Source: Croceivirga lutea
GTDB taxonomy: Bacteria > Bacteroidota > Bacteroidia > Flavobacteriales > Flavobacteriaceae
Assembly (NCBI RefSeq): GCF_014235875.1
Contig: NZ_JACJUK010000006.1
Location: forward strand, 1 to 64,000
Direction of reading: 5' to 3'
DNA: 64,000 nucleotides
This document shows, in pieces, positions 35,356 to 44,190 of this stretch; position 1 is the stretch's first letter; every line of letters starts with the position of its first letter. The notes below the pieces were generated by a model. The model was not told the origin of the DNA. It was given only the letters and a program-made list of their open reading frames with translations, and searched no databases. The position numbers and the translations under genes are program-made.

Positions 35356-36588
35356 ATGTCGATTAATTCCGTTTTCAAAGGTACAGTTTTAAGCTTTTGT
35401 GTTTGCTTTTTGGCTTGTGGTCAAAAAAAACCCGAAAATGCTACTCCAGCCTCTTCTATTACTAACCCACAACCTATTCTAGTTGCTGCCAATAGAACTG
35501 ATGCCTATTTGCCTTTACTTCAAAACAAAACTATTGCAGTAGTGGCCAATCAAACTTCAGTGATTTTTCACGGTTCTAACGAGCTACCTAAAAGTACACA
35601 TTTGGTGGATTCGCTTTTAACATTAGGGATACAGATTGAAAAGGTATTTGCTCCTGAACACGGTTTTAGAGGCAAAGCAGATGCAGGGGAACATGTTAAG
35701 GACGCTATTGACCAAAAAACTGGCCTGCCGCTACTATCATTACATGGTAAAAACCGGAAGCCTAATCAAGAACAATTGCAAGGTCTAGATTTGGTGCTTT
35801 TTGATATACAAGATGTTGGCGTGCGTTTCTACACCTATATTGCCACCTTACAATTGGTAATGGAAGCTTGCGCAGAAGCAGGTATACCGGTTGTGGTTTT
35901 AGACCGGCCTAATCCTAACGGGCATTATGTTGATGGCCCAACTATGGAGCTTGAACACACCTCTTTTTTAGGCATGACGCCAATACCCTTAGTCTATGGT
36001 TTAACCATTGGAGAATATGCGCAAATGATTAACGAAGAAGGTTGGTTAGCAACTAATTTAAAAGCTGAACTTACTGTTGTTCCTTTAGAAAATTACACGC
36101 ACGATTTGGCGTATCATTTACCCATACGCCCATCACCAAATTTGCCGAATGATACCGCTATAAACTTGTATCCTAGCTTAGGCCTTTTTGAAGGTACCAA
36201 TATTAATGCCGGTAGGGGAACTGAGTTTCAATTTCAACGCTATGGTGCCTCTTTTTTAGATACTACAGCTTATGATTTTGCTTACTTTCCACAACCTAAT
36301 TTTGGGAGCAAATCACCTAAAGAAAATGGTAAGAAAGTATTTGGAAAAGACCTTTCTAAGCATAAAAAAATGAATGAAGTTTCTCTAGAATGGGTGATAG
36401 ATGCTTATCAAAACTGCCCAGATACCTCTAAATTTTTCTTAACCGCTGGTTTTACCAAACACGCAGGGACAGCAACACTGCAACAACAAATTGAAGCTGG
36501 TCTTACTAATGCTGAAATTAAGGCTAGTTGGCAAGCAGACTTAGCCCAGTTTAAAAGGCTAAGAACGAAGTATTTGCTATACGATTAA
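35356..36588 (+). CDS. NamZ-type exo-beta-N-acetylmuramidase (DUF1343) lipoprotein
   Basis: 410 residues. Lipoprotein signal with lipobox LACG (Cys21). The DUF1343/GH171 domain carries VVANQTSV, VFAPEHGFRGKADAGEHV, LVLFDIQDVGVRFYTYIATL, VVVLDRPNPNGHYVDGP, and EGTNINAGRGTEFQFQ, the motifs of NamZ, which removes terminal MurNAc from peptidoglycan fragments. Lipidation places it in the periplasm or outer membrane for cell-wall recycling. The ATG is three bases from the TTG of the divergent permease gene, so its promoter must lie inside that gene. Confidence 0.92.
   Translation: MSINSVFKGTVLSFCVCFLACGQKKPENATPASSITNPQPILVAANRTDAYLPLLQNKTIAVVANQTSVIFHGSNELPKSTHLVDSLLTLGIQIEKVFAPEHGFRGKADAGEHVKDAIDQKTGLPLLSLHGKNRKPNQEQLQGLDLVLFDIQDVGVRFYTYIATLQLVMEACAEAGIPVVVLDRPNPNGHYVDGPTMELEHTSFLGMTPIPLVYGLTIGEYAQMINEEGWLATNLKAELTVVPLENYTHDLAYHLPIRPSPNLPNDTAINLYPSLGLFEGTNINAGRGTEFQFQRYGASFLDTTAYDFAYFPQPNFGSKSPKENGKKVFGKDLSKHKKMNEVSLEWVIDAYQNCPDTSKFFLTAGFTKHAGTATLQQQIEAGLTNAEIKASWQADLAQFKRLRTKYLLYD
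35376..35383 (-). promoter_or_regulatory. Possible -7 box for the LolC/E-like gene, inside the NamZ coding region
   Basis: The minus strand reads TACCTTTG, a perfect TANNTTTG, 23 bp before the TTG start of the permease gene. No TTG was seen at the expected -33 distance. It overlaps codons 7-10 of the NamZ gene. Confidence 0.4.
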
Positions 36589-36607
36589 AATCATTTTTTG
36601 CCGCAGT

Positions 36608-37438
36608 TTACCCTTGGGTTGTTGGCTTTCGGTATTTATGAAAAGGCTGTTTTAACAAACCTACAATACTAGCATTTTCAACCTCATCAGGAAAGGTATC
36701 TACCCCATACTGAATTTTATCTCTATCCAATTCCATATAGGTGCCAAAAAGTCTATCCCAGACAGCGAAAATATTGCCATAATTAGAATCTGTATACGGC
36801 AACACAAAATGGTGGTGTACCTTATGCATATCTGGCGATACAATAAAGTAGCTCAACAACTTATCTACTTTTCTAGGTAACGAAATATTGGCATGATTAA
36901 ATTGTGAAAACACCACTGATAAACTTTGGTATAACATTATAATACCAATGGGAGCGCCTACTAAAAACACTCCTAAGAGGGTAAACACATATCTGATTAT
37001 ACTTTCTAACGGATGATGCCTGTTTGCTGTAGTCGTATCTACATTATGGTCTGTGTGGTGCACTAAATGTATCATCCAAAAGGGTTTTACTTTGTGCTCT
37101 ACCCAATGCGCCGTGTACGCCCCAATTAAGTCTAAAAACAACAGGCCTACTAAAACATACAACCATAAAGGCATGGCTGGCAACCAATTTAAAATTCCAA
37201 AATTGTTAGCGGCTGTCCAATCTGAGGTTACCAAGAAAAAATATGCCAAAGGCAAATTGATAATTATGGTGGTAACGGTAAAGAAAAAGTTGGGTAAGGC
37301 GTGACGCCATTTTTTATACTTTACGCTATACAAAGGCACAATGCCTTCTAAAATCCAGAATAATGTAATTCCGCCCACAAAAAACAAGCTTCTATGCTCA
37401 CGGGGAATATTTGTGAAATAGTCTATGATTGCCTCCAT
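36608..37438 (-). CDS. Sterol desaturase/fatty acid hydroxylase family protein
   Basis: 276 residues from the ATG at 37438; a TTG five codons upstream is less likely. Several membrane helices surround the eight-histidine di-iron motifs: HWVEH, HLVHHTDHN, NRHHPLE and HKVHHHF, all intact. The superfamily hydroxylates or desaturates lipid chains in the membrane; the substrate is unknown. It is convergent with NamZ, 19 bp away. A heptamer repeat unit begins 42 bp upstream of the start. Confidence 0.9.
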   Translation of the reverse strand: MEAIIDYFTNIPREHRSLFFVGGITLFWILEGIVPLYSVKYKKWRHALPNFFFTVTTIIINLPLAYFFLVTSDWTAANNFGILNWLPAMPLWLYVLVGLLFLDLIGAYTAHWVEHKVKPFWMIHLVHHTDHNVDTTTANRHHPLESIIRYVFTLLGVFLVGAPIGIIMLYQSLSVVFSQFNHANISLPRKVDKLLSYFIVSPDMHKVHHHFVLPYTDSNYGNIFAVWDRLFGTYMELDRDKIQYGVDTFPDEVENASIVGLLKQPFHKYRKPTTQG

Positions 37439-37480
37439 GATATAAAAATACAAGTTCAGATGTCAATTATCAAGTATTAG

Positions 37481-37649
37481 TTGTTCGTTGTTCGTTGCTG
37501 GTTGCTGGTTGCTGGTTGCTGGTTTTTCGTTTTTCGTTTTTCGTTTTATATTTTATGTTTTTCGTTGTTGGGGGTTTAAATTTCATAACAACTGCTTTTT
37601 GTTTCCAACATAAACTTCACACTTCTAACTTTTAACTTTTAACTTTTAA
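37481..37649. repeat. Composite heptanucleotide array, unit 3
   Basis: Heptamers TTGTTCG, GCTGGTT and GTTTTTC form the left arm. The core gggtttaaatttcataac, then aactgctttt, matches the core of the two units near 27.5-28.0 kb. The right arm is shorter and carries ACTTTTA repeats (ttctaacttttaactttta). The array ends directly at the stop codon of the YkgJ-family gene. Confidence 0.9.
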
Positions 37650-38144
37650 CTAAAGTAATCTCTGCTTCATTTTTTCAACGATGTTGTATGCGGCAGGACA
37701 TATGGCCACGTTTTTAAGGGTAAGGTTGCTAATTTGCTGAAACTTTTTTCTATCGGTATGCGGGTATTCTCTGCAGGCTTTGGGTCTTACCTCGTAAATA
37801 CTGCAGTAATTATCGTAACCTAAAAACGGACAAGGCACTTGTTGTAAAACAAAGTCACCATCTTCATCAACACGCAGGTAATCATCAATAAATTTAGAAG
37901 GTTTTACCCTAAAATGCTTGGCTATACGCTCAATATCAATATTGGTAAAAAGCGGACCCGTAGTTTTACAGCAGTTGGCACAAGTTAAGCAATCGGTTTG
38001 TTGAAACTCTTCGGTATGCAGTTCTTGCATTAGGTAGTCTAAATTCTTAGGCGGCTTCTTTTTTAGCTTTGTAAAGAACTTTTTGTTTTCTTGGTGTTTT
38101 TCCGCTGCCTTTTGGGGTAAGGCTTTTATGTCATCTTCAATCAT
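37650..38144 (-). CDS. YkgJ family cysteine cluster protein
   Basis: 164 residues. The zinc/iron-chelating Cys cluster is clear: LTCANCCKTTGPLF near 58-68, then CPFLGYDNYCSIYEVRPKACREYPH near 103-126 and a final C in AICPAAY. The family is predicted to bind a metal cluster; function unknown. The start overlaps the end of the DUF2059 gene by 8 bp, so the two are likely co-translated. Confidence 0.88.
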   Translation of the reverse strand: MIEDDIKALPQKAAEKHQENKKFFTKLKKKPPKNLDYLMQELHTEEFQQTDCLTCANCCKTTGPLFTNIDIERIAKHFRVKPSKFIDDYLRVDEDGDFVLQQVPCPFLGYDNYCSIYEVRPKACREYPHTDRKKFQQISNLTLKNVAICPAAYNIVEKMKQRLL

Positions 38145-38664
38145 TCTGCAGCAATAATGACGCTGTTTGGTATAAATCTTTACTCCAAAATTCTGAAACG
38201 GCCTGGGTTTCTTCAGTAAGTACAGCTTGTTTTTCTAGTAATTTCTGACCAACGGCTGATTGCTGAAAAGCTTCTAAGTCTGCTTTGTGTTCTTCGGTAA
38301 GTGCGGTGCGGTCTGCTACCAATTGTTTACCAGCGTCTGAGATATAAAATGCATTCATTTGCCGTAAATCTTCCTCTGTAAAATTCTGTAAATACACCGC
38401 TGTAAGCATGTCTCTAATTTCAAATAAGGCTTTGGTTTTATTCTTTTCTAAATATATCCAACCATCACTATTTCTATCTGATTTAGGGTATTGTTTTTCC
38501 ATAAGATTTAACAAATTATCATAGGCATCTGAATACTGTTTCATGGTACCATTGTGCTCTAGATAATTGTTTACCAACTTAACTGATTCGTATTCTTGAC
38601 TAAAAATAGTTACGGGAATCAGTAAAACTACTAGGAGGATTAGTTTACTTTTGACAACTTTCAT
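38137..38664 (-). CDS. Exported DUF2059 domain protein
   Basis: 175 residues from ATG at 38664. An N-terminal extension of 45 codons is possible in frame but is rejected because MKVVKSKLILLVVLLIPVTIFSQ is a perfect signal peptide. The DUF2059 region shows the helical pattern NFTEEDLRQMNAFYISDAGKQLVAD. Periplasmic; function unknown. The start is 17 bp from the ATG of the divergent methyltransferase gene. Confidence 0.85.
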   Translation of the reverse strand: MKVVKSKLILLVVLLIPVTIFSQEYESVKLVNNYLEHNGTMKQYSDAYDNLLNLMEKQYPKSDRNSDGWIYLEKNKTKALFEIRDMLTAVYLQNFTEEDLRQMNAFYISDAGKQLVADRTALTEEHKADLEAFQQSAVGQKLLEKQAVLTEETQAVSEFWSKDLYQTASLLLQND

Positions 38665-38681
38665 TTGGTTATTTATTTCGG

Positions 38682-39410
38682 ATGCAAAATACAAAGAATT
38701 TAAACGAAGACCTTTTGGGTACTGCGCTCGTTGACTATGTAAACAATAACTATACCGAAGATTTAAAAACCTACTCTTCTTTAGATGAAGAAGCTGCAAT
38801 GCCTTTACCCTACTTATTTAGAACATTTGAAGAAATGCCTATGCTTGAGCAAAAAGCTCTTGAACTTTCTAAAGGTAGCATTCTTGATATTGGTTGCGGA
38901 GCTGGTAGTCATAGCCTTTGGCTACAAAATACTAACCACAAGGTTACTGCTCTAGATACCTCACCTGGGGCTATAGCGGTATGCAAAAAAAGGGGAATTG
39001 CCCATTGTGTCCAAAGTGAATTTCTAACCCTAGCAACAGGTACCTACGACACCCTTTTATTACTCATGAATGGTATTGGTATTGCAGGTAAACTCAAACA
39101 CTTACCTGACTATTTAACTCATTTTAAAAAATTGTTGAAGCCAGGCGGTAAGGTATTGTTAGATTCTAGCGACATAATTTACATGTTCGACCAAGACGAG
39201 GATGGTGGGTATTGGACACCGGGCAATGTAGATTATTACGGTGAAGTATCGTTTACGTTTAGTTACAAAAACCAAATTGGCCCAAAATTTGATTGGTTGT
39301 ACCTAGATTTTAACACGCTAGCGTATTATGCAGAAACGCATGGTTTTACCTGTGAATTACTAGCTGAAGGTGAACATTACGATTATTTAGCCAAACTTAC
39401 CGTTAGCTAA
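38682..39410 (+). CDS. Class I SAM-dependent methyltransferase
   Basis: 242 residues. Motif I SILDIGCGAGSHSLWLQ (~67-83), motif II VTALDTSPGAIAVCKKRG, motif IV-type TLLLLMNGIGIAGKL, and LKPGGKVLLDSSD. Methyl acceptor unknown; no fused domain. Divergent from the DUF2059/YkgJ pair and 44 bp before a lipoprotein metalloprotease gene. Confidence 0.88.
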   Translation: MQNTKNLNEDLLGTALVDYVNNNYTEDLKTYSSLDEEAAMPLPYLFRTFEEMPMLEQKALELSKGSILDIGCGAGSHSLWLQNTNHKVTALDTSPGAIAVCKKRGIAHCVQSEFLTLATGTYDTLLLLMNGIGIAGKLKHLPDYLTHFKKLLKPGGKVLLDSSDIIYMFDQDEDGGYWTPGNVDYYGEVSFTFSYKNQIGPKFDWLYLDFNTLAYYAETHGFTCELLAEGEHYDYLAKLTVS

Positions 39411-39454
39411 TACTATTGCCTTTTGAATTGCGTTTGAATTAAAAAGTTGTTTTG

Positions 39455-40387
39455 ATGAAAAAGTGGTTATACCTACTCTCAATAGTTACCTTATTTATTG
39501 CGTCTTGCTCAAGTGAAACTTCTACAGACCCAGTTGACGACACCCCAATGGTTAGCGATGACGAGCCTTTTGTATCAACAAATCCTGTTCGAGATTTTCC
39601 TGGTAATTTTTTACCCACAGGGGACTCTGGAGGTGATATTCTCGCTAATGATAATTTTACAAATCTTGAAATACAAATTGCTTTTGTTGAAGGGTTTAGG
39701 CCAACAGAGGAGGCTATGAATAACTTTGAATCATATTTGCAAGAATTTTCTTTTAAGCAGGAAATTAACGTGGTGTATACGCAATTAGATTCACCAAATG
39801 AAGAAACCCTAACGTTAGAAGAAATTTCAGACCTAGAATTAGACAATCGAACTTCGTACAATAGTGATGATACCTTAGCCATCTACATTTATTTTGCTGA
39901 TGCGCCTTCTGATGGTGACGACCCCGATAGTAATTTAGTTACTCTTGGTGCGGTATACCGCAACTCATCTATGGTAATTTTTGCACAAACAATTAGAGAC
40001 TTAGCCGCTCAATTTAGTCCTATTTCATCCATAAACAGGTCAGATGTGGAAACCGCAACGTTAAACCACGAATTTGGACATTTATTTGGTCTGGTAAATT
40101 TAGGTACTGCCATGGTAAACCCGCATGAAGATGAAGAAGCTGCCAACCACTGTAATGTTGAAGGCTGCCTAATGCGTGCCGAATTGCAATTCTCAAACAC
40201 TGGTTTAAAAGCATCTGCTAAAGGAGATATTTACGCCCCTGCTTGCCAAATTACTGGGCATGATATTATAAAAGCCTTACAAACACGCAAATCTAATGCT
40301 GAAACGGTTGATTTAGATACGGAATGCCGTTTAGATATTGAAGCAATTGGTGCCCGAATTACAAGTTCTACTGCTAAGGAATATTAA
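39455..40387 (+). CDS. Lipoprotein metalloprotease (zincin)
   Basis: 310 residues from ATG at 39455 (a TTG precedes it directly). Lipobox IASC (Cys18), then an acidic linker. The zinc site is HEFGHLFGLVN near 206-216; a typical metzincin would have His or Asp where Asn stands, so the third ligand is likely one of the His residues in MVNPHEDEEAANHC. The following CNVEGCLM resembles a Met-turn. Likely an outer-membrane or surface protease; substrate unknown. The 3' end overlaps the convergent queE gene by 14 bp. Confidence 0.83.
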   Translation: MKKWLYLLSIVTLFIASCSSETSTDPVDDTPMVSDDEPFVSTNPVRDFPGNFLPTGDSGGDILANDNFTNLEIQIAFVEGFRPTEEAMNNFESYLQEFSFKQEINVVYTQLDSPNEETLTLEEISDLELDNRTSYNSDDTLAIYIYFADAPSDGDDPDSNLVTLGAVYRNSSMVIFAQTIRDLAAQFSPISSINRSDVETATLNHEFGHLFGLVNLGTAMVNPHEDEEAANHCNVEGCLMRAELQFSNTGLKASAKGDIYAPACQITGHDIIKALQTRKSNAETVDLDTECRLDIEAIGARITSSTAKEY

Positions 40388-41006
40388 GGTATTTATGGGT
40401 TTGTAAGGATACTTTCCATTTTGGATTCTTCATTACATAATCCACAATCATAGGTACTATCTTATCTCGAACGCTCCATTCTGGTTGTAAATACAAAATG
40501 CAATCTTTACCCACTTTTGCGGCTTGCGCTTCTGCAAACTCAAAGTCATGTTTATTGTACACAATTACCTTTAGCTCATTAGCAACCGGGTATATTTCTG
40601 GTACTGGAAGTTTTAACTTTTTTGGTGAAAGACAAATCCAATCCCATTCACCCGTTAATTTATACGCTCCTGAAGTTTCAATATGAGTGTTGAGACCTTT
40701 TGCTTTTAACCCTTTAGTTAATGGCCCCATATCCCACGTTAGTGGTTCTCCACCAGTAATTACAATGGTATCAGCATACGCGGCAGCATTTTCAATTATA
40801 TGATTAATGGCAGTAGCCGGATGCGTTTCTGCATTCCAGCTTTCTTTAACATCACACCAATGACAACCTACATCACAACCACCCACTCTAATAAAATAGG
40901 CCGCTGTACCTTTGTAATACCCTTCTCCTTGAATGGTGTAGAACTCCTCCATCAACGGTAGCTTCAACCCTTGTTCTACTAAACGCATTTCTTCATTTGC
41001 AATCAT
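40374..41006 (-). CDS. queE: 7-carboxy-7-deazaguanine synthase QueE
   Basis: 210 residues from ATG at 41006; an in-frame TTG five codons upstream is less likely. Radical SAM family: MEEFYTIQGEGYYKGTAAYFIRVGGCDVGCHWCD with the shortened-to-variant cluster CX3CX2C, ITGGEPL, ETSGAY and SPKKLKLP. It converts carboxy-tetrahydropterin to CDG in the queuosine/preQ0 pathway. The companion genes queC and queD are not in the window. Confidence 0.93.
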   Translation of the reverse strand: MIANEEMRLVEQGLKLPLMEEFYTIQGEGYYKGTAAYFIRVGGCDVGCHWCDVKESWNAETHPATAINHIIENAAAYADTIVITGGEPLTWDMGPLTKGLKAKGLNTHIETSGAYKLTGEWDWICLSPKKLKLPVPEIYPVANELKVIVYNKHDFEFAEAQAAKVGKDCILYLQPEWSVRDKIVPMIVDYVMKNPKWKVSLQTHKYLNIP

Positions 41007-41072
41007 GCCGCAAAAGTACAATTTCGAAACGGTATGCCAAGTTCATTTGTTTACATCAACCTGAGTCTACAA

Positions 41073-43586
41073 TTAACGTTTTAATGTAAAATGCCCTGTT
41101 TTAACTCGTGTACCGCCATTACTATAGACCAAGTGTAAACGGTACCAATATTCTCCGGCGGGCAATGTGGTGTTTTTAAAGAAATCTTTAAATGTAGGGT
41201 CTAAGGCATTAAAACTACCCAAAGCTCTGCCGTAGCGGTCCATAACCCACAGTTCTGCCGTTTTATAAACATCATTTGTAAGTCCTAGCACATTTAATGC
41301 ATCGTTTATAGTATCTCCATTAGGTGTAAAGAAATTAGGCATACCTACTATACCTATTTCAATTTCATCTATTCCACATCCATAAACATCCTTAGCATAT
41401 AAAGTATGTAAACCAGGAGCAATATTGGTAAATATTGTATTTGGTGTGTAATCACCGTTAGGCTCGTCTAAGGAAAACAAATAGTTGCTATTACCTAATT
41501 GACCAGCATCATTAAGTACCGTTATACTACCCCATTCACCGTCATCATCGACTTGTACAAACTCTCGTTTTAATTGTGGCGGAAACGATTCTACTACTGT
41601 AAAACTTTTGCTTGTAGCTACACAACCTTCTGAATTTGTGGCGGTAACCTTAAATGTACCGCCAGAATTAACCGTTAAAGTCTCTTCCGTAGAAACCAAA
41701 TTTTCATTACCATCATACCAAAAAAACATATAATCTTCATCTGTGTTTTCTGGTTGAACTTCTGTTGTTTCCCCTGAACAAAACGTATACAATTCGGCAA
41801 TAGAAAATTTAGGTAATGCTATCACCCTCAATTGTAAAACTGGAGCTATACCAAAACAGGTGCCGCTTTCTTTATCATCTACCCGAACAAAAACCTCATC
41901 GTTCTCAGGGAAATTATTTTTGTAAGGTAGGGCAGGATCAATTGCTTGTTGTAGTAAAAGCGCGTCATCTAAATTTTTATAATACGAAACACCAAGATTT
42001 TGATTTTCGGGAAATTCCGCTAATAGTGCAGCGGTAGCATCCTCTAAATAAAAATCGTAAATACCATCTTGTTCATCGGCATCACAAACACTTAACTCGT
42101 AAGAATAATTCAATGGGAATTGCGTTGTGGAGGTTTCAAGGTAAAGTTCTCCAATGTTATGACAGTACTCTCCTGAGCCTTGAAGTCGAAAATATAATGT
42201 AGTTGCCACGGCACTTTGAAAAGTGCTTACTTCTAGGCTATTTACCGCAGCTTGTGCATCTGCTTCATTTAAATGAAAAGTAATCTCATAATTGGCAAAA
42301 TCTGATTTTATCAACCCTAGGTATTCGTTTAAATTAAACGTGGTGAAACCGTCTACTGTTCCATCTTCATCACAATTGGTAAGGGTTATTCCTGAGTTTA
42401 CTTGTGGCACTCGTTTTACAATGGCTTTAACCGGTTGACTAGGACCAGAAATGCAGCCATTGATTTCTACCTTTGCATAAAAAGTTTGCGATTGTAATAA
42501 ATATGGAGTTTCAAAATTGCTGCCCGTTCCTATGGGTATGGTGTCTTCTTCATTTTCAAACCAAACTACAGTTCCAAAATTTGAGGTTGCATTCAAACTT
42601 AAAGTTCCTGGTCCGCAAATAACGGCATCATTAGATTGTTTGATTTTAGCAATTCTTAGTTTAGTTGTTGCCGAAAGAAATAAGGTAGGATCATTTGGCA
42701 TACCACCATATTCTACTATATAGCCTTTGGGTTCATAATCACCAAAGGAGCCTTGTGCAGGTAAATCATTCCATGCACCTACTACCCCGATATTTGGTGA
42801 GGTAATATGAGCGTAATCTTCATTGTTTAGATTGTTTGGTTCACCCGTATTCCAGAATGCATAATTTGGAGACGAACCATTGCTATCTCCTTGCCAAAAA
42901 ATAAGACCTTCTTCAGGACCACCCATCCAGCGCCATGTGCCCTCCACAGCTTCATCAGAACCACCTATCCAACCCGTTCCTTCGGTTTGTTCTCCACAAA
43001 AAATGGCCTCATCTGCTGAGGTCAATGTTGCCAAATAACCTCTTAAACCAAAATACGTTCGTTCTTCAGCGGCTACTTTTGCTTGTTGCCAGGTAATGCC
43101 TAAATCTGAAACATATTGATAATAATGCTGAGTACTTGGCAAATAATTTGCACTACCTAAAGTAAGTGAAAACACTTTTTCGTCAGTACTATTAAATGCA
43201 TCGGTATAAAATTGAATGCTTTCAACAGCGCTAATTAAATCAGCTAAGGGTATTGGTGATTGTGTAGTGCTCGATAATGTTAATTTACCTTCTACCGCAT
43301 TCCATGAGGTGCGAATGGTTGCTGGGGGATTATTAAGAATTAACACATCAAAACCTCTTTGGTAACCTAAAGAAATTTGAGCATTAAATTCATTAATTTC
43401 TTCAGTAGAAACCGATGATATTTCAAACTGCTCAACAATATTTATATACGAACCTATACAATAGCGTTGGTCTCCAGAAGCAGTGACTACAGGTGATGCA
43501 TTATTTTGCGCAAATGAAAATAAGGAAGTAACCAACCAAACGGCAATAGTGATACTCTTAATAGTTTTACTTTCCTTATTGAACAT
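41073..43586 (-). CDS. C-type-lectin domain protein with T9SS type B sorting domain
   Basis: 837 residues. Signal peptide (~1-26, ending FSFAQ). A C-type lectin domain spans about 150-300: ITWQQAKVAAEERTYFGLRGYLATLTSADEA, GWIGGSD, FWNTGEPNNLNNEDYAHI with an EPN motif (typical of mannose-type Ca-dependent binding), WNDLPAQG and YIVEYGG. Ig-like segments follow (~315-740). The C-terminus (FFTPNGDTINDALNV ... HFTLKR) is the gliding-associated T9SS type B signal. It is expected to be secreted and surface-bound, with sugar binding inferred. Confidence 0.9.
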   Translation of the reverse strand: MFNKESKTIKSITIAVWLVTSLFSFAQNNASPVVTASGDQRYCIGSYINIVEQFEISSVSTEEINEFNAQISLGYQRGFDVLILNNPPATIRTSWNAVEGKLTLSSTTQSPIPLADLISAVESIQFYTDAFNSTDEKVFSLTLGSANYLPSTQHYYQYVSDLGITWQQAKVAAEERTYFGLRGYLATLTSADEAIFCGEQTEGTGWIGGSDEAVEGTWRWMGGPEEGLIFWQGDSNGSSPNYAFWNTGEPNNLNNEDYAHITSPNIGVVGAWNDLPAQGSFGDYEPKGYIVEYGGMPNDPTLFLSATTKLRIAKIKQSNDAVICGPGTLSLNATSNFGTVVWFENEEDTIPIGTGSNFETPYLLQSQTFYAKVEINGCISGPSQPVKAIVKRVPQVNSGITLTNCDEDGTVDGFTTFNLNEYLGLIKSDFANYEITFHLNEADAQAAVNSLEVSTFQSAVATTLYFRLQGSGEYCHNIGELYLETSTTQFPLNYSYELSVCDADEQDGIYDFYLEDATAALLAEFPENQNLGVSYYKNLDDALLLQQAIDPALPYKNNFPENDEVFVRVDDKESGTCFGIAPVLQLRVIALPKFSIAELYTFCSGETTEVQPENTDEDYMFFWYDGNENLVSTEETLTVNSGGTFKVTATNSEGCVATSKSFTVVESFPPQLKREFVQVDDDGEWGSITVLNDAGQLGNSNYLFSLDEPNGDYTPNTIFTNIAPGLHTLYAKDVYGCGIDEIEIGIVGMPNFFTPNGDTINDALNVLGLTNDVYKTAELWVMDRYGRALGSFNALDPTFKDFFKNTTLPAGEYWYRLHLVYSNGGTRVKTGHFTLKR

Positions 43587-43659
43587 CTTTTAAAAATGCA
43601 TAAATAAATTGAGTTACCAAAAGAACATCCTTGAATTGCATGATTTCTAATACCTAGGT

Positions 43660-44112
43660 CTATTTTACGGCCATTACTTCGATTTCGACCTTGGCGTTTC
43701 TTGCGAGCCCAGCTGCAGCAAAGGTGGTACGTGCCGGTTTCTTTGTAAAATATTTGGTGTAGACTTCATTAAAAGCAGTAAAATCTTCCATCGTACTTAA
43801 AATCACGGTACATTTTACCACATTATCTAAGGTTAAATTATGCTGCGCCAATACCTCTATAATGTTCTTAATAGCTTGTTCTGTTTCTGGTTGAATACCA
43901 CGTTCTACCATTTCTCTAGTGCTGTGGTCCATACCAATTTGGCCAGCTAGAAAATACAAATTACCCGCCTGAACAACATCACTAAACGGAGCATTTTGTT
44001 TTAATGGATAATGAGATTCGTGAAAGGTAATGGTGGTTTCATTTTGCGCATTGAGCGTATTTACATAAAAAATGCCTGCAAAGAGCATCAGAAAAAGGTG
44101 TATGTTTTTCAT
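43660..44112 (-). CDS. Exported RidA family protein
   Basis: 150 residues: signal peptide (~1-22, LNAQN) followed by a full RidA/YjgF domain: FSDVVQAGNLYFLAGQIG, TEQAIKNIIEVLAQHNLTLDNVVKCTVIL and KPARTTFAAAGLARNAKVEIEVMAV, including the Arg that binds the imine/keto acid in deaminase-type RidA. Cytosolic RidA hydrolyses reactive imines; a periplasmic copy has an unclear target. Alone between divergent neighbours. Confidence 0.88.
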   Translation of the reverse strand: MKNIHLFLMLFAGIFYVNTLNAQNETTITFHESHYPLKQNAPFSDVVQAGNLYFLAGQIGMDHSTREMVERGIQPETEQAIKNIIEVLAQHNLTLDNVVKCTVILSTMEDFTAFNEVYTKYFTKKPARTTFAAAGLARNAKVEIEVMAVK

Positions 44113-44144
44113 TTCTAAAAGTATTGAATTGAGTTACTAATCTT

Positions 44145-44174
44145 TTTGACTTCAACCAAATTACCCTATTTTTA
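44145..44174 (+). promoter_or_regulatory. Bacteroidota-type promoter upstream of the HerA-like gene
   Basis: TTTG (44145-44148), an 18-bp spacer and TATTTTTA (44167-44174, one mismatch to TANNTTTG) end 16 bp before the ATG. Confidence 0.5.
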
Positions 44175-44190
44175 GCACAAATACGAAGTA

